DNA of 7,969 nucleotides from Acidobacteriota bacterium (GTDB lineage Bacteria > Acidobacteriota > Terriglobia > Terriglobales > Acidobacteriaceae): contig JAKCDN010000132.1 in assembly GCA_021841795.1 (NCBI GenBank), positions 1 to 7,969 of the forward strand. Direction: 5' to 3'. Of the stretch, positions 1 through 5,850 are shown in pieces. A model generated the notes under the pieces. That model searched no databases, was not told the origin of the DNA, and was given only the letters and a program-made list of their open reading frames with translations. A program made the position numbers and the translations under genes. Numbering within the stretch: position 1 is the stretch's first letter; each line of letters opens with the position of its first letter.

Positions 1-878
1 CCGAAAGAGCCGAAACGCTGGCCGCATTCGCGGAACGCGAGCTGCGCGCGCACGAGCACGCCATGAGCCGCTTCGACGCCGCGGGCCCTTTGGCGGATTT
101 GAACCGCCGCGCCGCGCGTGAAGCCGTTGCTCCGCCCGCAGATCTCTGGCAGATTCTGCTGCGGTGCCGCCACGACTGGCAGCGTACCGGCGGCGCCTTC
201 GATATTACCCTCTGGCCCCTCATCCATCTTTGGCGCGAGTGCCTGGGGCGCGGCCAGGAACCGTCTCCCGATGCCATCGCCGAAGCCAGGCGCCACACCG
301 GAATGGAGCGCGTGCACTTCGACGAGGCCGCGCGCACCGTGCGCTTCGAGAGCGCCGCCATGAGTCTTGATCTCGGCGGCTTCGGCAAGGGCTACGCTCT
401 CGATCGCATCGCCGAGGGCTTGCGCTCGCAAGGCGTCGAGCAGGCGCTGCTGAGCTTTGGCGAAAGCTCGATCACCGTCCTCGGCGCGCATCCCCACGGG
501 CCTGCTTGGCCGGTCGGTATCGCGGACCTGTTTGAGCCCTCGCGCACCGTGCACACCTTTCATCTCAAGGATGCTTCGCTCTCTTCGTCGGGAACGGCTC
601 CATTCAACCGCATGGCCGGGCCCGGGGAACACGGCCCGGTTGCCGGCCGGATTATCGCCCCGCACAACGGGCGGCCCATCGAAGGGTTTCGCACCATGTC
701 GGCCGCAACCCTCAGCGCAACCGACGCTGAGGTGCTTTCCACAGCACTGCTCGTCACCCCCGAAAGCAAGCGCGCCGCGCTGCTTGCCCAGTTCTCCAGC
801 GTCTCCGCGACAGAAATTGTCTATCACCCCTGCGAGCGGGATCACCAGGCTTGCATCCAATGGCAATATGGACTCTGA
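1..878 (+). CDS. ApbE-family FAD:protein FMN transferase, 5' end outside window
   Basis: ApbE enzymes cleave FAD and attach FMN covalently to Ser/Thr of exported redox proteins, using Mg2+. The reading frame is open through the left edge (first full codon at 3). The internal ATG at 63 is not the start, because the residues before it (ending AHEHAMSRFD) match the usual region ahead of the family's 'MSRFD' motif; the signal peptide or lipobox would lie outside the window. Numbering from Met63, visible signatures are MSRFD (1-5), LNR (13-15), GGAFDITLWPL (43-53), LDLGGFGKGYALDRI (102-116), LLSFGESS (129-136, where family members usually have Asn and a Gly-Gly) and a C-terminal TDAEVLSTALLV (220-231) that keeps the metal-binding Asp and Thr. 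Oddly, the usual H-I-I-D-P-x-T-G block reads RIIAPHNG (196-203), so both the His and the Asp are replaced. The fold is clear, activity less so. The stop overlaps the next gene by 11 bases. Confidence 0.88.
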   Translation, partial: ERAETLAAFAERELRAHEHAMSRFDAAGPLADLNRRAAREAVAPPADLWQILLRCRHDWQRTGGAFDITLWPLIHLWRECLGRGQEPSPDAIAEARRHTGMERVHFDEAARTVRFESAAMSLDLGGFGKGYALDRIAEGLRSQGVEQALLSFGESSITVLGAHPHGPAWPVGIADLFEPSRTVHTFHLKDASLSSSGTAPFNRMAGPGEHGPVAGRIIAPHNGRPIEGFRTMSAATLSATDAEVLSTALLVTPESKRAALLAQFSSVSATEIVYHPCERDHQACIQWQYGL

Positions 879-2187
879 ATTTTCGCCTCTTGCTTCGCCC
901 GCGCCGCAAGGCCGCGCGCAGCGCCGTGAGTTCCTCAAGCGGCTGGCTGTCGTGGCGAGCTCATCGGCGCTGCTTGCCGACCTGCCGTGGTGGACGCCGC
1001 TGCGCGCCGAGCCCGTAGGCAACTCGCCCGCCGACCGCGTGCGCCTGGGTCTCATCGGCGCGGGCACGCGCGGCAGCTTTCTTCTCGCCAACCTCCTGCA
1101 AACGCCCGGCGTTGAAATCGCGGCCCTCTGCGACGACTACCCGCCGCATCTTGAGGCAGCTCTGGCCAAGGTAAAAGGCGCCAGAGGCTTCTCTGACCAC
1201 CGCCAGATGCTTGACATGCCCGACCTCGACGGCGTGCTCATCGCCGTGCCTCTCTTCCTGCACGCGCCCATCTGCCTGGATGCCTTCGCGGCCGGCAAGC
1301 ATGTCTTTTGCGAAAAGAGCCTTGCTTACTCCATTGCGGAGTGTCAGGCCATCGCGGATGCGCACCGCGGCAGCGGCAAGGTCTTCCAGATCGGGCATCA
1401 GCGCATGTTCAGCCCCGTGTTCTTGCGCGCGCTGCAACTGGTGCGCGACGGGCGGATCGGGCCCATCACCCAGATGCGCGCCTACTGGCACCGCAACGGC
1501 AACTGGCGCAATCCCGTCCCGGCTTCCGGGCCCGATCCAAGCCCGTTTCCGAGCCTCGAACGCCGCTTGAACTGGCGGCTCTACCTCGACTACTCGCGCG
1601 GGCTCATGACCGAGCTCGCGTCGCATCACATCCAGGTGGCAAACTGGTTTCTTGACGCGCATCCCGTCAGTTGCGCCGGCTACGGCAGCATCAACTACTG
1701 GAAAGACGGTCGCGAGGTCTACGACAACGTCAACGTGGTCTACCGCTACGCCAACGGCACCCAGGTCGTCTACGACTCGCTCATCAGCAACCGGTTCTAC
1801 GGCATGGAAGTGCAGATCATGGGACCGGAGGGCACCATCGAGGCGGAAACGGGCAAAATCTTCTCCGAGAATCCGCCGCCGGCGCCCGGCATCGTGCAGC
1901 TCATCAACGGCATCGAACACGGATTTTTCAGCGCGGTTCCCATCGGCGGGCCAAGCTGGGTTCCGGAGCTCAAGAAAGACACCAAAGGCAGCTACCTGGT
2001 GCAGGACCAAAGCACGGATGATGGAACGGCAATCTCCATGGCCGCCTTTGCCAACTCCATTCGCGCCAACAAGCCCATCCCGGGCATGATGGAGCAGGCG
2101 TGCCGATCCGGCGTAAGCGTCCTGATGGGTCACAACGCCATGGAGCAGCAGCAGGAGATCGCCTGGCCGGAGGGATTCAGAGAATGA
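868..2187 (+). CDS. Tat-exported Gfo/Idh/MocA family oxidoreductase
   Basis: This is a 439-residue NAD(P)-dependent oxidoreductase of the Gfo/Idh/MocA superfamily, which acts mostly on sugars, cyclitols and their derivatives; the substrate here is unknown. Residues 18-25 (QRREFLKR) form a twin-arginine motif followed by a short hydrophobic stretch to about residue 38, so the folded, cofactor-loaded protein should be exported by Tat. The mature part opens with a Rossmann fold, RLGLIGAGTRGS (59-70), with the GxGxxG glycines. FCEKSL (147-152) corresponds to the family's cofactor/substrate EKP motif, with Ser in place of Pro. SHHIQVANW (252-260) carries the catalytic-type His pair. The frame is open upstream to 457, but that stretch overlaps ApbE in another frame, and ATG868 places the RR motif correctly. 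No Shine-Dalgarno is visible, and the start lies inside the ApbE end, so translational coupling is likely. The stop overlaps the next start as ATGA. Confidence 0.9.
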   Translation: MDSEFSPLASPAPQGRAQRREFLKRLAVVASSSALLADLPWWTPLRAEPVGNSPADRVRLGLIGAGTRGSFLLANLLQTPGVEIAALCDDYPPHLEAALAKVKGARGFSDHRQMLDMPDLDGVLIAVPLFLHAPICLDAFAAGKHVFCEKSLAYSIAECQAIADAHRGSGKVFQIGHQRMFSPVFLRALQLVRDGRIGPITQMRAYWHRNGNWRNPVPASGPDPSPFPSLERRLNWRLYLDYSRGLMTELASHHIQVANWFLDAHPVSCAGYGSINYWKDGREVYDNVNVVYRYANGTQVVYDSLISNRFYGMEVQIMGPEGTIEAETGKIFSENPPPAPGIVQLINGIEHGFFSAVPIGGPSWVPELKKDTKGSYLVQDQSTDDGTAISMAAFANSIRANKPIPGMMEQACRSGVSVLMGHNAMEQQQEIAWPEGFRE

Positions 2188-2426
2188 AAGACATCATCAT
2201 CCCGGGACGTCGCATCGCCCGCGAGTTGTGGGTCTTGGCCGGCTGCTTTGCGGCCGCCGTCTGCGTCAATGTGTACGCCATTCTGCGCTTCCACACCGCC
2301 TGGAAGGAACTGATCACCACACTGCACATCACGCTGGCGGTTGCCGCGGTCTTCTATGCGGTCCTGGCGCTCGTGCGGGCGCTTGTCTTCGGACTGATGC
2401 GCGTCTTCCGCGGAAAAGTGGCTTGA
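2184..2426 (+). CDS. small two-helix inner-membrane protein, unknown function
   Basis: This 80-residue protein starts at the ATG of an ATGA overlap with the preceding oxidoreductase gene, so the two are almost certainly co-translated. The basic N-terminus (MKDIIIPGRRIARE) is followed by a first hydrophobic helix at about 14-34 and a second at about 47-70, with a basic tail (RVFRGKVA). The positive residues at both ends suggest both termini are cytoplasmic, with the loop containing HTAWKEL (37-43) on the periplasmic side. I do not recognise a named family. My impression is that similar short proteins accompany exported Gfo/Idh/MocA genes in other phyla such as Bacteroidota, but I could not check this. 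A membrane anchor or partner for the Tat-exported oxidoreductase is a reasonable inference from position only. The frame is open upstream to 2100, but that part overlaps the oxidoreductase and is ignored. Confidence 0.75.
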   Translation: MKDIIIPGRRIARELWVLAGCFAAAVCVNVYAILRFHTAWKELITTLHITLAVAAVFYAVLALVRALVFGLMRVFRGKVA

Positions 2427-2431
2427 TCCTC

Positions 2432-2487
2432 CGCGCCGTCCGGGTTCGGTGCGGAAGCTTTGCTTCCCGCGCTGAACCGGATGCGCG
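2432..2487. repeat. 56-bp imperfect inverted repeat (large hairpin) after the three-gene unit
   Basis: The arms 2432-2458 and 2462-2487 can form 25 base pairs, three of them G-U, with a TTT loop at 2459-2461 and three single-base bulges (2436, 2444, 2467). It begins 5 bases after the stop codon at 2426. No T-run follows the stem, so it is not a textbook intrinsic terminator. It may still end or protect the upstream transcript, or be a REP-like dispersed palindrome. The pairing is seen directly; the role is inferred. Confidence 0.6.
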
Positions 2488-2606
2488 CCGCTGTCTTCGC
2501 CGCATCGGATTTCAGGCAATCTTCATCTTGACTCGCGTATAGTCGATGGGCGGTTGGGTAGTACTGGGTCCGAATCAAAACACAGGGAATTTCGATCCGT
2601 TTGAAA

Positions 2607-2610
2607 GAGG
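2607..2610 (+). promoter_or_regulatory. ribosome binding site (GAGG) deciding the start of the beta-propeller gene
   Basis: GAGG, within the purine run GAAAGAGG ending at 2610, lies 7 bases before ATG2618. This supports ATG2618, which also places a signal peptide at the N-terminus, over the in-frame ATG at 2546. About 70 bases upstream a TATAGT hexamer (2538-2543) could be a -10 element, but no matching -35 is seen, so I do not list a promoter. Confidence 0.6.
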
Positions 2611-2617
2611 CACAGCC

Positions 2618-3709
2618 ATGTCGTTCAAGCCAATTGCCGCAACGGTGTTTTCACTCTTTCTCCCACTTGCGGGACTTGCCCGCGCGCAGTCCGGCGGCCC
2701 CTATCAGGTGCAAAAGATCCAGATCGTCGGCGGCGACGGCGGATTCGATTACGTAACCGCCGATCCCGACGGCCGCAATCTGTACGTTGCGCGTTCCGGC
2801 AAGGACGGCCACATCGGCGTCTTCAATCTCGACACCCTCGCGCAGGTCGGCGACATTCCCGGCATCAGCGCGCACGGCGCGGCGGTGGACACCGCCACAG
2901 GCCACGGATTCGCAACCTCCAATCCGATAACGATGTTCGACGCAAAGACCTTCGCCATTATCAAGAAGATCGATGTCCAGGGACACCCAGACGGCTACCT
3001 GGACGATCCCTACCACCACCGCTTCTACATCCTCAGCCACGCTGAGCCCAACGTCACCGTGCTCGACGACAAGGATGGCTCGATCCTCGGCGCCATCGAC
3101 ATTGGCGGCGCGCCCGAGCAGGCCGTACTCGACGGCAACGGCAAGATCTACGTCGATATCGAGGACAAGGCCGCCATCGCCGTGATCGATACCAATGCGA
3201 TGAAGATGGTCGGCCGCTACGATCTCGCCAGCCGCGGCGGCGGTTGTGCCGGCCTGGCTCTCGATGCAAAGAACGGCATCCTCTTTGCCGCCTGCCGCGA
3301 AAAGAACAACATGATCATCCTCTCGGCTGCCGATGGCCATATCATCACCGACCTGCCGACCGGCGTGGGCTGCGACGGCGCCACATTCAATCCCGAGACC
3401 ATGGAAGTCTTCAGTTCCCAGGGCGACGGAACACTGACGGTCATCAAGGAAAACTCACCCACAAGCTTCGTCGTCGAGCAGACCGTCTTTACGCCGCTGC
3501 GCGCCAAGACCATCACGCTCGACACCAAAACCGGAAACCTGTTTCTGATCACCGCCGAATACGGGCCGACCCCGGCGCAACCGGCGCCTGAGCCCACGGC
3601 GGCGCGCCCTGCGGGCGGCCCTCCTGCATTCATGCGCGGACCGCGCCCGCCCATGATCCCCCACTCCTTCCAGATCATCGAGGTAGGCAAAAACGCGCAA
3701 GGAAATTGA
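2618..3709 (+). CDS. secreted YVTN/YncE-like beta-propeller protein
   Basis: This is a 363-residue protein with a Sec signal peptide (hydrophobic about 8-20, probable cleavage after ARA at 21-23), so it should be periplasmic or secreted. The rest is made of propeller blades with the recurring pattern of a variable D-x-x-x-G turn followed by hydrophobic strands: DPDGRNLYVAR (49-59), DDPYHHRFYILS (129-140), DGNGKIYVDIED (172-183), DAKNGILFAAC (216-226) and DTKTGNLFLITAEYG (302-316). These resemble YncE/YVTN repeat proteins. Such proteins usually serve as binding or interaction scaffolds, and no catalytic residues can be assigned. A Pro/Ala/Gly-rich insert (about 317-347) separates the last full blade from the final strand (SFQIIEVGK, 350-358), which probably closes the ring. 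The gene stands alone, with 191 bases to the gene before it. The annotation is firm at fold level only. Confidence 0.85.
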   Translation: MSFKPIAATVFSLFLPLAGLARAQSGGPYQVQKIQIVGGDGGFDYVTADPDGRNLYVARSGKDGHIGVFNLDTLAQVGDIPGISAHGAAVDTATGHGFATSNPITMFDAKTFAIIKKIDVQGHPDGYLDDPYHHRFYILSHAEPNVTVLDDKDGSILGAIDIGGAPEQAVLDGNGKIYVDIEDKAAIAVIDTNAMKMVGRYDLASRGGGCAGLALDAKNGILFAACREKNNMIILSAADGHIITDLPTGVGCDGATFNPETMEVFSSQGDGTLTVIKENSPTSFVVEQTVFTPLRAKTITLDTKTGNLFLITAEYGPTPAQPAPEPTAARPAGGPPAFMRGPRPPMIPHSFQIIEVGKNAQGN

Positions 3710-3737
3710 CATGTCGGCATGCCATGATTCACATGTG
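3708..3737. repeat. cluster of three 8-bp CATG-centred palindromes
   Basis: GACATGTC (3708-3715) and GGCATGCC (3716-3723) are directly adjacent, and CACATGTG (3730-3737) follows six bases later. All are perfect palindromes centred on CATG, and the first overlaps the stop codon of the beta-propeller gene. I see no larger hairpin and cannot name a binding protein. It could be a chance cluster. Confidence 0.35.
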
Positions 3738-3788
3738 CGCGACGGACACAGCGATCGACGAGCGATATCAATGGGTCTGGTCCTATAA
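3711..3788 (+). CDS. possible 25-codon mini-ORF directly after the beta-propeller gene
   Basis: ATG3711 follows the TGA of the beta-propeller gene after a single base (TGACATG). It is preceded by a good Shine-Dalgarno, AAGGA at 3699-3703, with 7-base spacing. The frame runs 25 codons to TAA at 3786-3788. The predicted peptide starts MSACHDSHVRDGHSD and ends AISMGLVL: polar, with three His and one Cys in the first 13 residues. There is no signal peptide and no family I recognise. The ribosome-binding context is the only positive evidence, and a chance match is quite possible. Confidence 0.25.
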   Translation: MSACHDSHVRDGHSDRRAISMGLVL

Positions 3789-4060
3789 GCCCACCGCGGA
3801 ACGCCCAAAGGTGTCATGGCCGGACTCCGCAGCATCTTTCGCCTGTCCAGCCACGTGACCGCCGTGCCGGAGATGCTCGCAAGCTACCGCGCAAGGAGCC
3901 AGAAGCTTCCGGATTCAGGCCGCGGTGCGCGTAGCCAATCGCTCGTTGCAGCCTCGGTTTTCCGAGCCCTCACCGTCGGCGGCACTCGAAGAAGCGCGGC
4001 CGCTCACCGAGAGGCGAACCTCACGCAGGCAGCTACGAAAGGCATTTTCGCCTCGATGAG
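3789..4060. other. convergent intergenic region without a convincing gene
   Basis: Together with the mini-ORF, the space between the ends of the beta-propeller and kdsB genes is 351 bases. A plus-strand frame from 3816 to 4169 exists, but it has no ribosome binding site, resembles no protein I know, and runs antisense over the kdsB 3' end. Small hairpins are present: CTCGG-TTTT-CCGAG at 3953-3966, GAGG-CGAA-CCTC at 4011-4022 and CGAAA-GGCAT-TTTCG at 4036-4050. Any of them could help termination of the facing genes, but none has a T-tract. Confidence 0.5.
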
Positions 4061-4813
4061 CTACGCGCGCGCGCTTCCATCAACGATGGTCTCGAGCATG
4101 GCTTCAGCCCGCGCCAGATCCTCCTCCGTGTCCACGCCGATGGTGTCGCGCGGCGCTTCAGCCACGTAGATCGCAATACCGTTTTCAAGCAAACGCAGTT
4201 GCTCCAGCCGCTCCAGCTTTTCCAGCGGCGACGGCGCAAGCGCGGCGAAGCGATCGAGAGCGTCCTTGCGATACGCGTAGATGCCAAGATGCTTGCGATA
4301 GCCCCTGAAGCCCGTCTGGTCGCGGTCCCGGGGAATGGTGGCGCGCGAAAAGTAGAGCGCCCGGCCATCGAGAGCCGTCACGACCTTGACCGCGTTAGGA
4401 TTCGCAAACTCTTCCTCCGGACAGCGCACGGAAAGTGTGCTCACTTCCACCTCGGGCCGCGCAAACAGGGCGAGCAGCGGCGGGAAAAAATCAGGCGTCA
4501 GCGTCGGCTCATCGCCCTGAATGTTCACGTAGATGTCGGCCTCGATCTGGCGTGCCACCTCCCTCACCCGATCGCTGCCGCTGGCGCACGCAGGCGAGGT
4601 CATCACCACGGGAATGGCTCGCGCGCGACATGCCGTGGCAACTTCTTCGGCATCGGTGGCAACCACCACGGGACTCATCAGGCCGCTGGCGTTGGCCGCG
4701 CGCCAGACCCACTCCACCATGGGCCGGCCGGCTATTGGCCGCAGCACCTTGCGCGCCATGCGCGTCGACTGCAGCCGCGCAGGGATCACCCCTGCGATAC
4801 GAAGGGATCTCAT
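4061..4813 (-). CDS. kdsB: 3-deoxy-manno-octulosonate cytidylyltransferase (CMP-KDO synthetase)
   Basis: This 250-residue protein has the usual length for the family. KdsB activates KDO with CTP in the cytoplasm, giving CMP-KDO and pyrophosphate for the lipopolysaccharide inner core. The nucleotide-binding start IPARLQSTRMARKVL (10-24) is present. It is followed by VATDAEEV (51-58), ASGSDRV (77-83, compare SGTER in Escherichia coli), NIQGDEP (97-103, the metal/CTP site), NPNAVKVV (138-145), ALYFSRATIPRDRD (152-165), HLGIYAYR (175-182) and PSPLEKLERLEQLRLLENG (194-212). It ends with GVDTEEDL (226-233). All key blocks are intact. The start at 4813 gives the typical short N-terminus, though no Shine-Dalgarno is visible. 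It lies 90 bases downstream of the azoreductase-like gene in the same direction. No other KDO or lipid A gene is in the window. Confidence 0.95.
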   Translation of the reverse strand: MRSLRIAGVIPARLQSTRMARKVLRPIAGRPMVEWVWRAANASGLMSPVVVATDAEEVATACRARAIPVVMTSPACASGSDRVREVARQIEADIYVNIQGDEPTLTPDFFPPLLALFARPEVEVSTLSVRCPEEEFANPNAVKVVTALDGRALYFSRATIPRDRDQTGFRGYRKHLGIYAYRKDALDRFAALAPSPLEKLERLEQLRLLENGIAIYVAEAPRDTIGVDTEEDLARAEAMLETIVDGSARA

Positions 4814-4903
4814 GCAGTCGAGTGTAAATGGGCGCAGCAGCTTCGTAGTCGCAGATCCGGCGTTCCCAGGATTCCAAAATCGGCGGGTGACGCTCCGGCT
4901 GTT

Positions 4904-5518
4904 CTACCGCATCAGCGCAGCCAGCCTGGCTTCGGCGCGCGCCAGACCCTCGGCCGCCGCTTCAGGACTGCTGCTCTGATGGTCCGCGTACACAAATTCA
5001 ATCTGCGTAAGCCCGATCAGGCCCAGAATCCTGCGCAGGTAAGGCTCCTGATGATCGAGCTGCTGAAACGCCGTTTTGGGCGGATAAGCGCCGCCACGCG
5101 ATGAAAACACGTAGACCCGTTTGCTCGGCGGCACCAGCGGCGTCACCCCGTCGGCGGCGAATGCAAACGTACGGCCCTCTCTGACAATCAGATCGATCCA
5201 CGCCTTCAACGATGCGGGGATGGAAAGGTTCCACATCGGTGCGCCCAGCACCACCACATCGGCGGCAAGCAACTCATCCACCAGCCGGTCGGAGTAGCCA
5301 AGCGCCTCATTTTGCGCGGCGCTGCGCGTCTCCGCGGCAGTAAACGATGCATCGATGAACAGCTCATCCAGATAGGGAAAGCCCTCCAGCGACGAGTTGT
5401 GGTGGAGAACTCTGCCTTCGGGGTTCTGCCGTTTCCACTGCTCTGCAAAGGCGTTTGCAAGGCGGCTCGAAACCGATGCCGAGCGCGGGCTGGAATCGAT
5501 ATGGAGCAACAAGGGCAT
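4904..5518 (-). CDS. azoR: FMN-dependent NADH:quinone / azo oxidoreductase (AzoR/AcpD family)
   Basis: This is a 204-residue cytoplasmic flavodoxin-fold enzyme of the usual AzoR length. AzoR proteins are FMN-containing dimers that reduce quinones, and azo compounds in vitro, with NADH by two-electron transfer; they are thought to protect against thiol and quinone stress. The first strand and phosphate loop for FMN are LLHIDSSPRSASVSS (4-18). The second FMN/substrate loop is APMWNLSIPASLKAWID (93-109), followed by REGRTF (113-118). The SSRGG loop (139-143) contacts the isoalloxazine in the family. The start at 5518 places the first beta-strand right at the N-terminus, as expected; no clear Shine-Dalgarno is seen. 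The gene begins 63 bases after the tRNA-Met 3' end, in the same direction, and precedes kdsB. It is not functionally linked to either neighbour in an obvious way. The physiological substrate cannot be read from the sequence. Confidence 0.93.
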   Translation of the reverse strand: MPLLLHIDSSPRSASVSSRLANAFAEQWKRQNPEGRVLHHNSSLEGFPYLDELFIDASFTAAETRSAAQNEALGYSDRLVDELLAADVVVLGAPMWNLSIPASLKAWIDLIVREGRTFAFAADGVTPLVPPSKRVYVFSSRGGAYPPKTAFQQLDHQEPYLRRILGLIGLTQIEFVYADHQSSSPEAAAEGLARAEARLAALMR

Positions 5519-5581
5519 TGACGTTCGTTGAAAGCAAAGGGATTAGCTGGACAAACTTGGGCTGGCTTTTGAAAGCTGAAC

Positions 5582-5658
5582 TGGTGGCGGGGGAGAGGAT
5601 CGAACTCTCGACCTTGGGGTTATGAATCCCACGCTCTAACCATCTGAGCTACCCCGCC
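5582..5658 (-). tRNA. tRNA-Met (CAT anticodon), 3' CCA encoded
   Basis: The minus strand folds into a full cloverleaf of 77 nucleotides. The acceptor stem is GGCGGGG paired with CCCCGCC. The D-arm has GCTC/GAGC, the anticodon loop is TTCATAA (anticodon at 5622-5624), the variable loop is AGGTC, and the T-arm is GAGAG-TTCGATC-CTCTC. Discriminator A (5585) is followed by an encoded CCA (5582-5584). The last anticodon-stem pair (31-39) is A opposite C. The G1-C72 pair argues against the initiator, which normally has a 1-72 mismatch. Elongator Met is favoured over the lysidine-modified tRNA-Ile2, which shares the CAT anticodon, on overall sequence. Confidence 0.93.
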
Positions 5659-5704
5659 GGAGAGGGCGCAGACGCTCAGAGGTCGCGCCGCACCGCTTAT
5701 CTTG

Positions 5705-5733
5705 ATGATACGGACCCGGACAAATCAGGTCAA
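5705..5733 (-). promoter_or_regulatory. sigma70-type promoter for tRNA-Met
   Basis: On the minus strand TTGACC (-35, plus positions 5728-5733) and TATCAT (-10, plus positions 5705-5710) are separated by exactly 17 bases. Each hexamer matches the consensus at five of six positions. Transcription would start near 5698, giving a leader of about 40 bases before the tRNA 5' end at 5658. It may also serve the azoreductase-like gene and kdsB by read-through, as no obvious terminator lies between the tRNA and the former. Confidence 0.55.
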
Positions 5734-5850
5734 ACCCCGGAGCCTGCCCGGTGGCGCCCAGCGCATATGCACGGCATGAGCGCGCGCCAGACCCGGCCCG
5801 CGCCGGCAGACTCCCTCCTCGCGCAACTCCGCCCGCGCCGAGTCCTCGCT

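Noticed and set aside
457..867. Possible N-terminal extension of the Gfo/Idh/MocA protein
   Set aside because: This stretch lies inside the ApbE frame, encodes low-complexity Ser/Pro/Arg sequence, and would bury the Tat signal in mid-protein.
2017..2040. DDGTAIS in the Gfo/Idh/MocA protein, considered as an ApbE flavinylation site
   Set aside because: It does not match the known acceptor pattern (Ser/Thr-Gly-Ala-Thr/Ser preceded by Asp), and the position near the C-terminus is a normal Gfo region.
961..2133. 390-codon minus-strand frame opposite the Gfo/Idh/MocA gene
   Set aside because: Antisense shadow of a clear coding gene in GC-rich DNA; its translation shows no recognisable domain.
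2528..2543. TTGACT and TATAGT as a promoter for the beta-propeller gene
   Set aside because: The hexamers are separated by only 4 bases and cannot act as one -35/-10 pair; no better partner was found.
3816..4169. 117-codon plus-strand frame in the convergent gap
   Set aside because: No ribosome binding site, no family resemblance, and it overlaps the conserved kdsB 3' end.
4199..5104. 301-codon plus-strand frame across kdsB and the azoR end
   Set aside because: Antisense to two well-supported genes and without recognisable motifs.
5565..5576. GCTTTTGAAAGC palindrome between tRNA and azoR as a terminator
   Set aside because: The stem is only four to five pairs, AT-rich, and has no following T-run on the transcribed strand.
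5582..5658. tRNA-Ile2 (lysidine-modified CAT) or initiator tRNA-Met
   Set aside because: A paired G1-C72 excludes a normal initiator, and the overall sequence favours elongator Met; Ile2 cannot be fully excluded without comparison.
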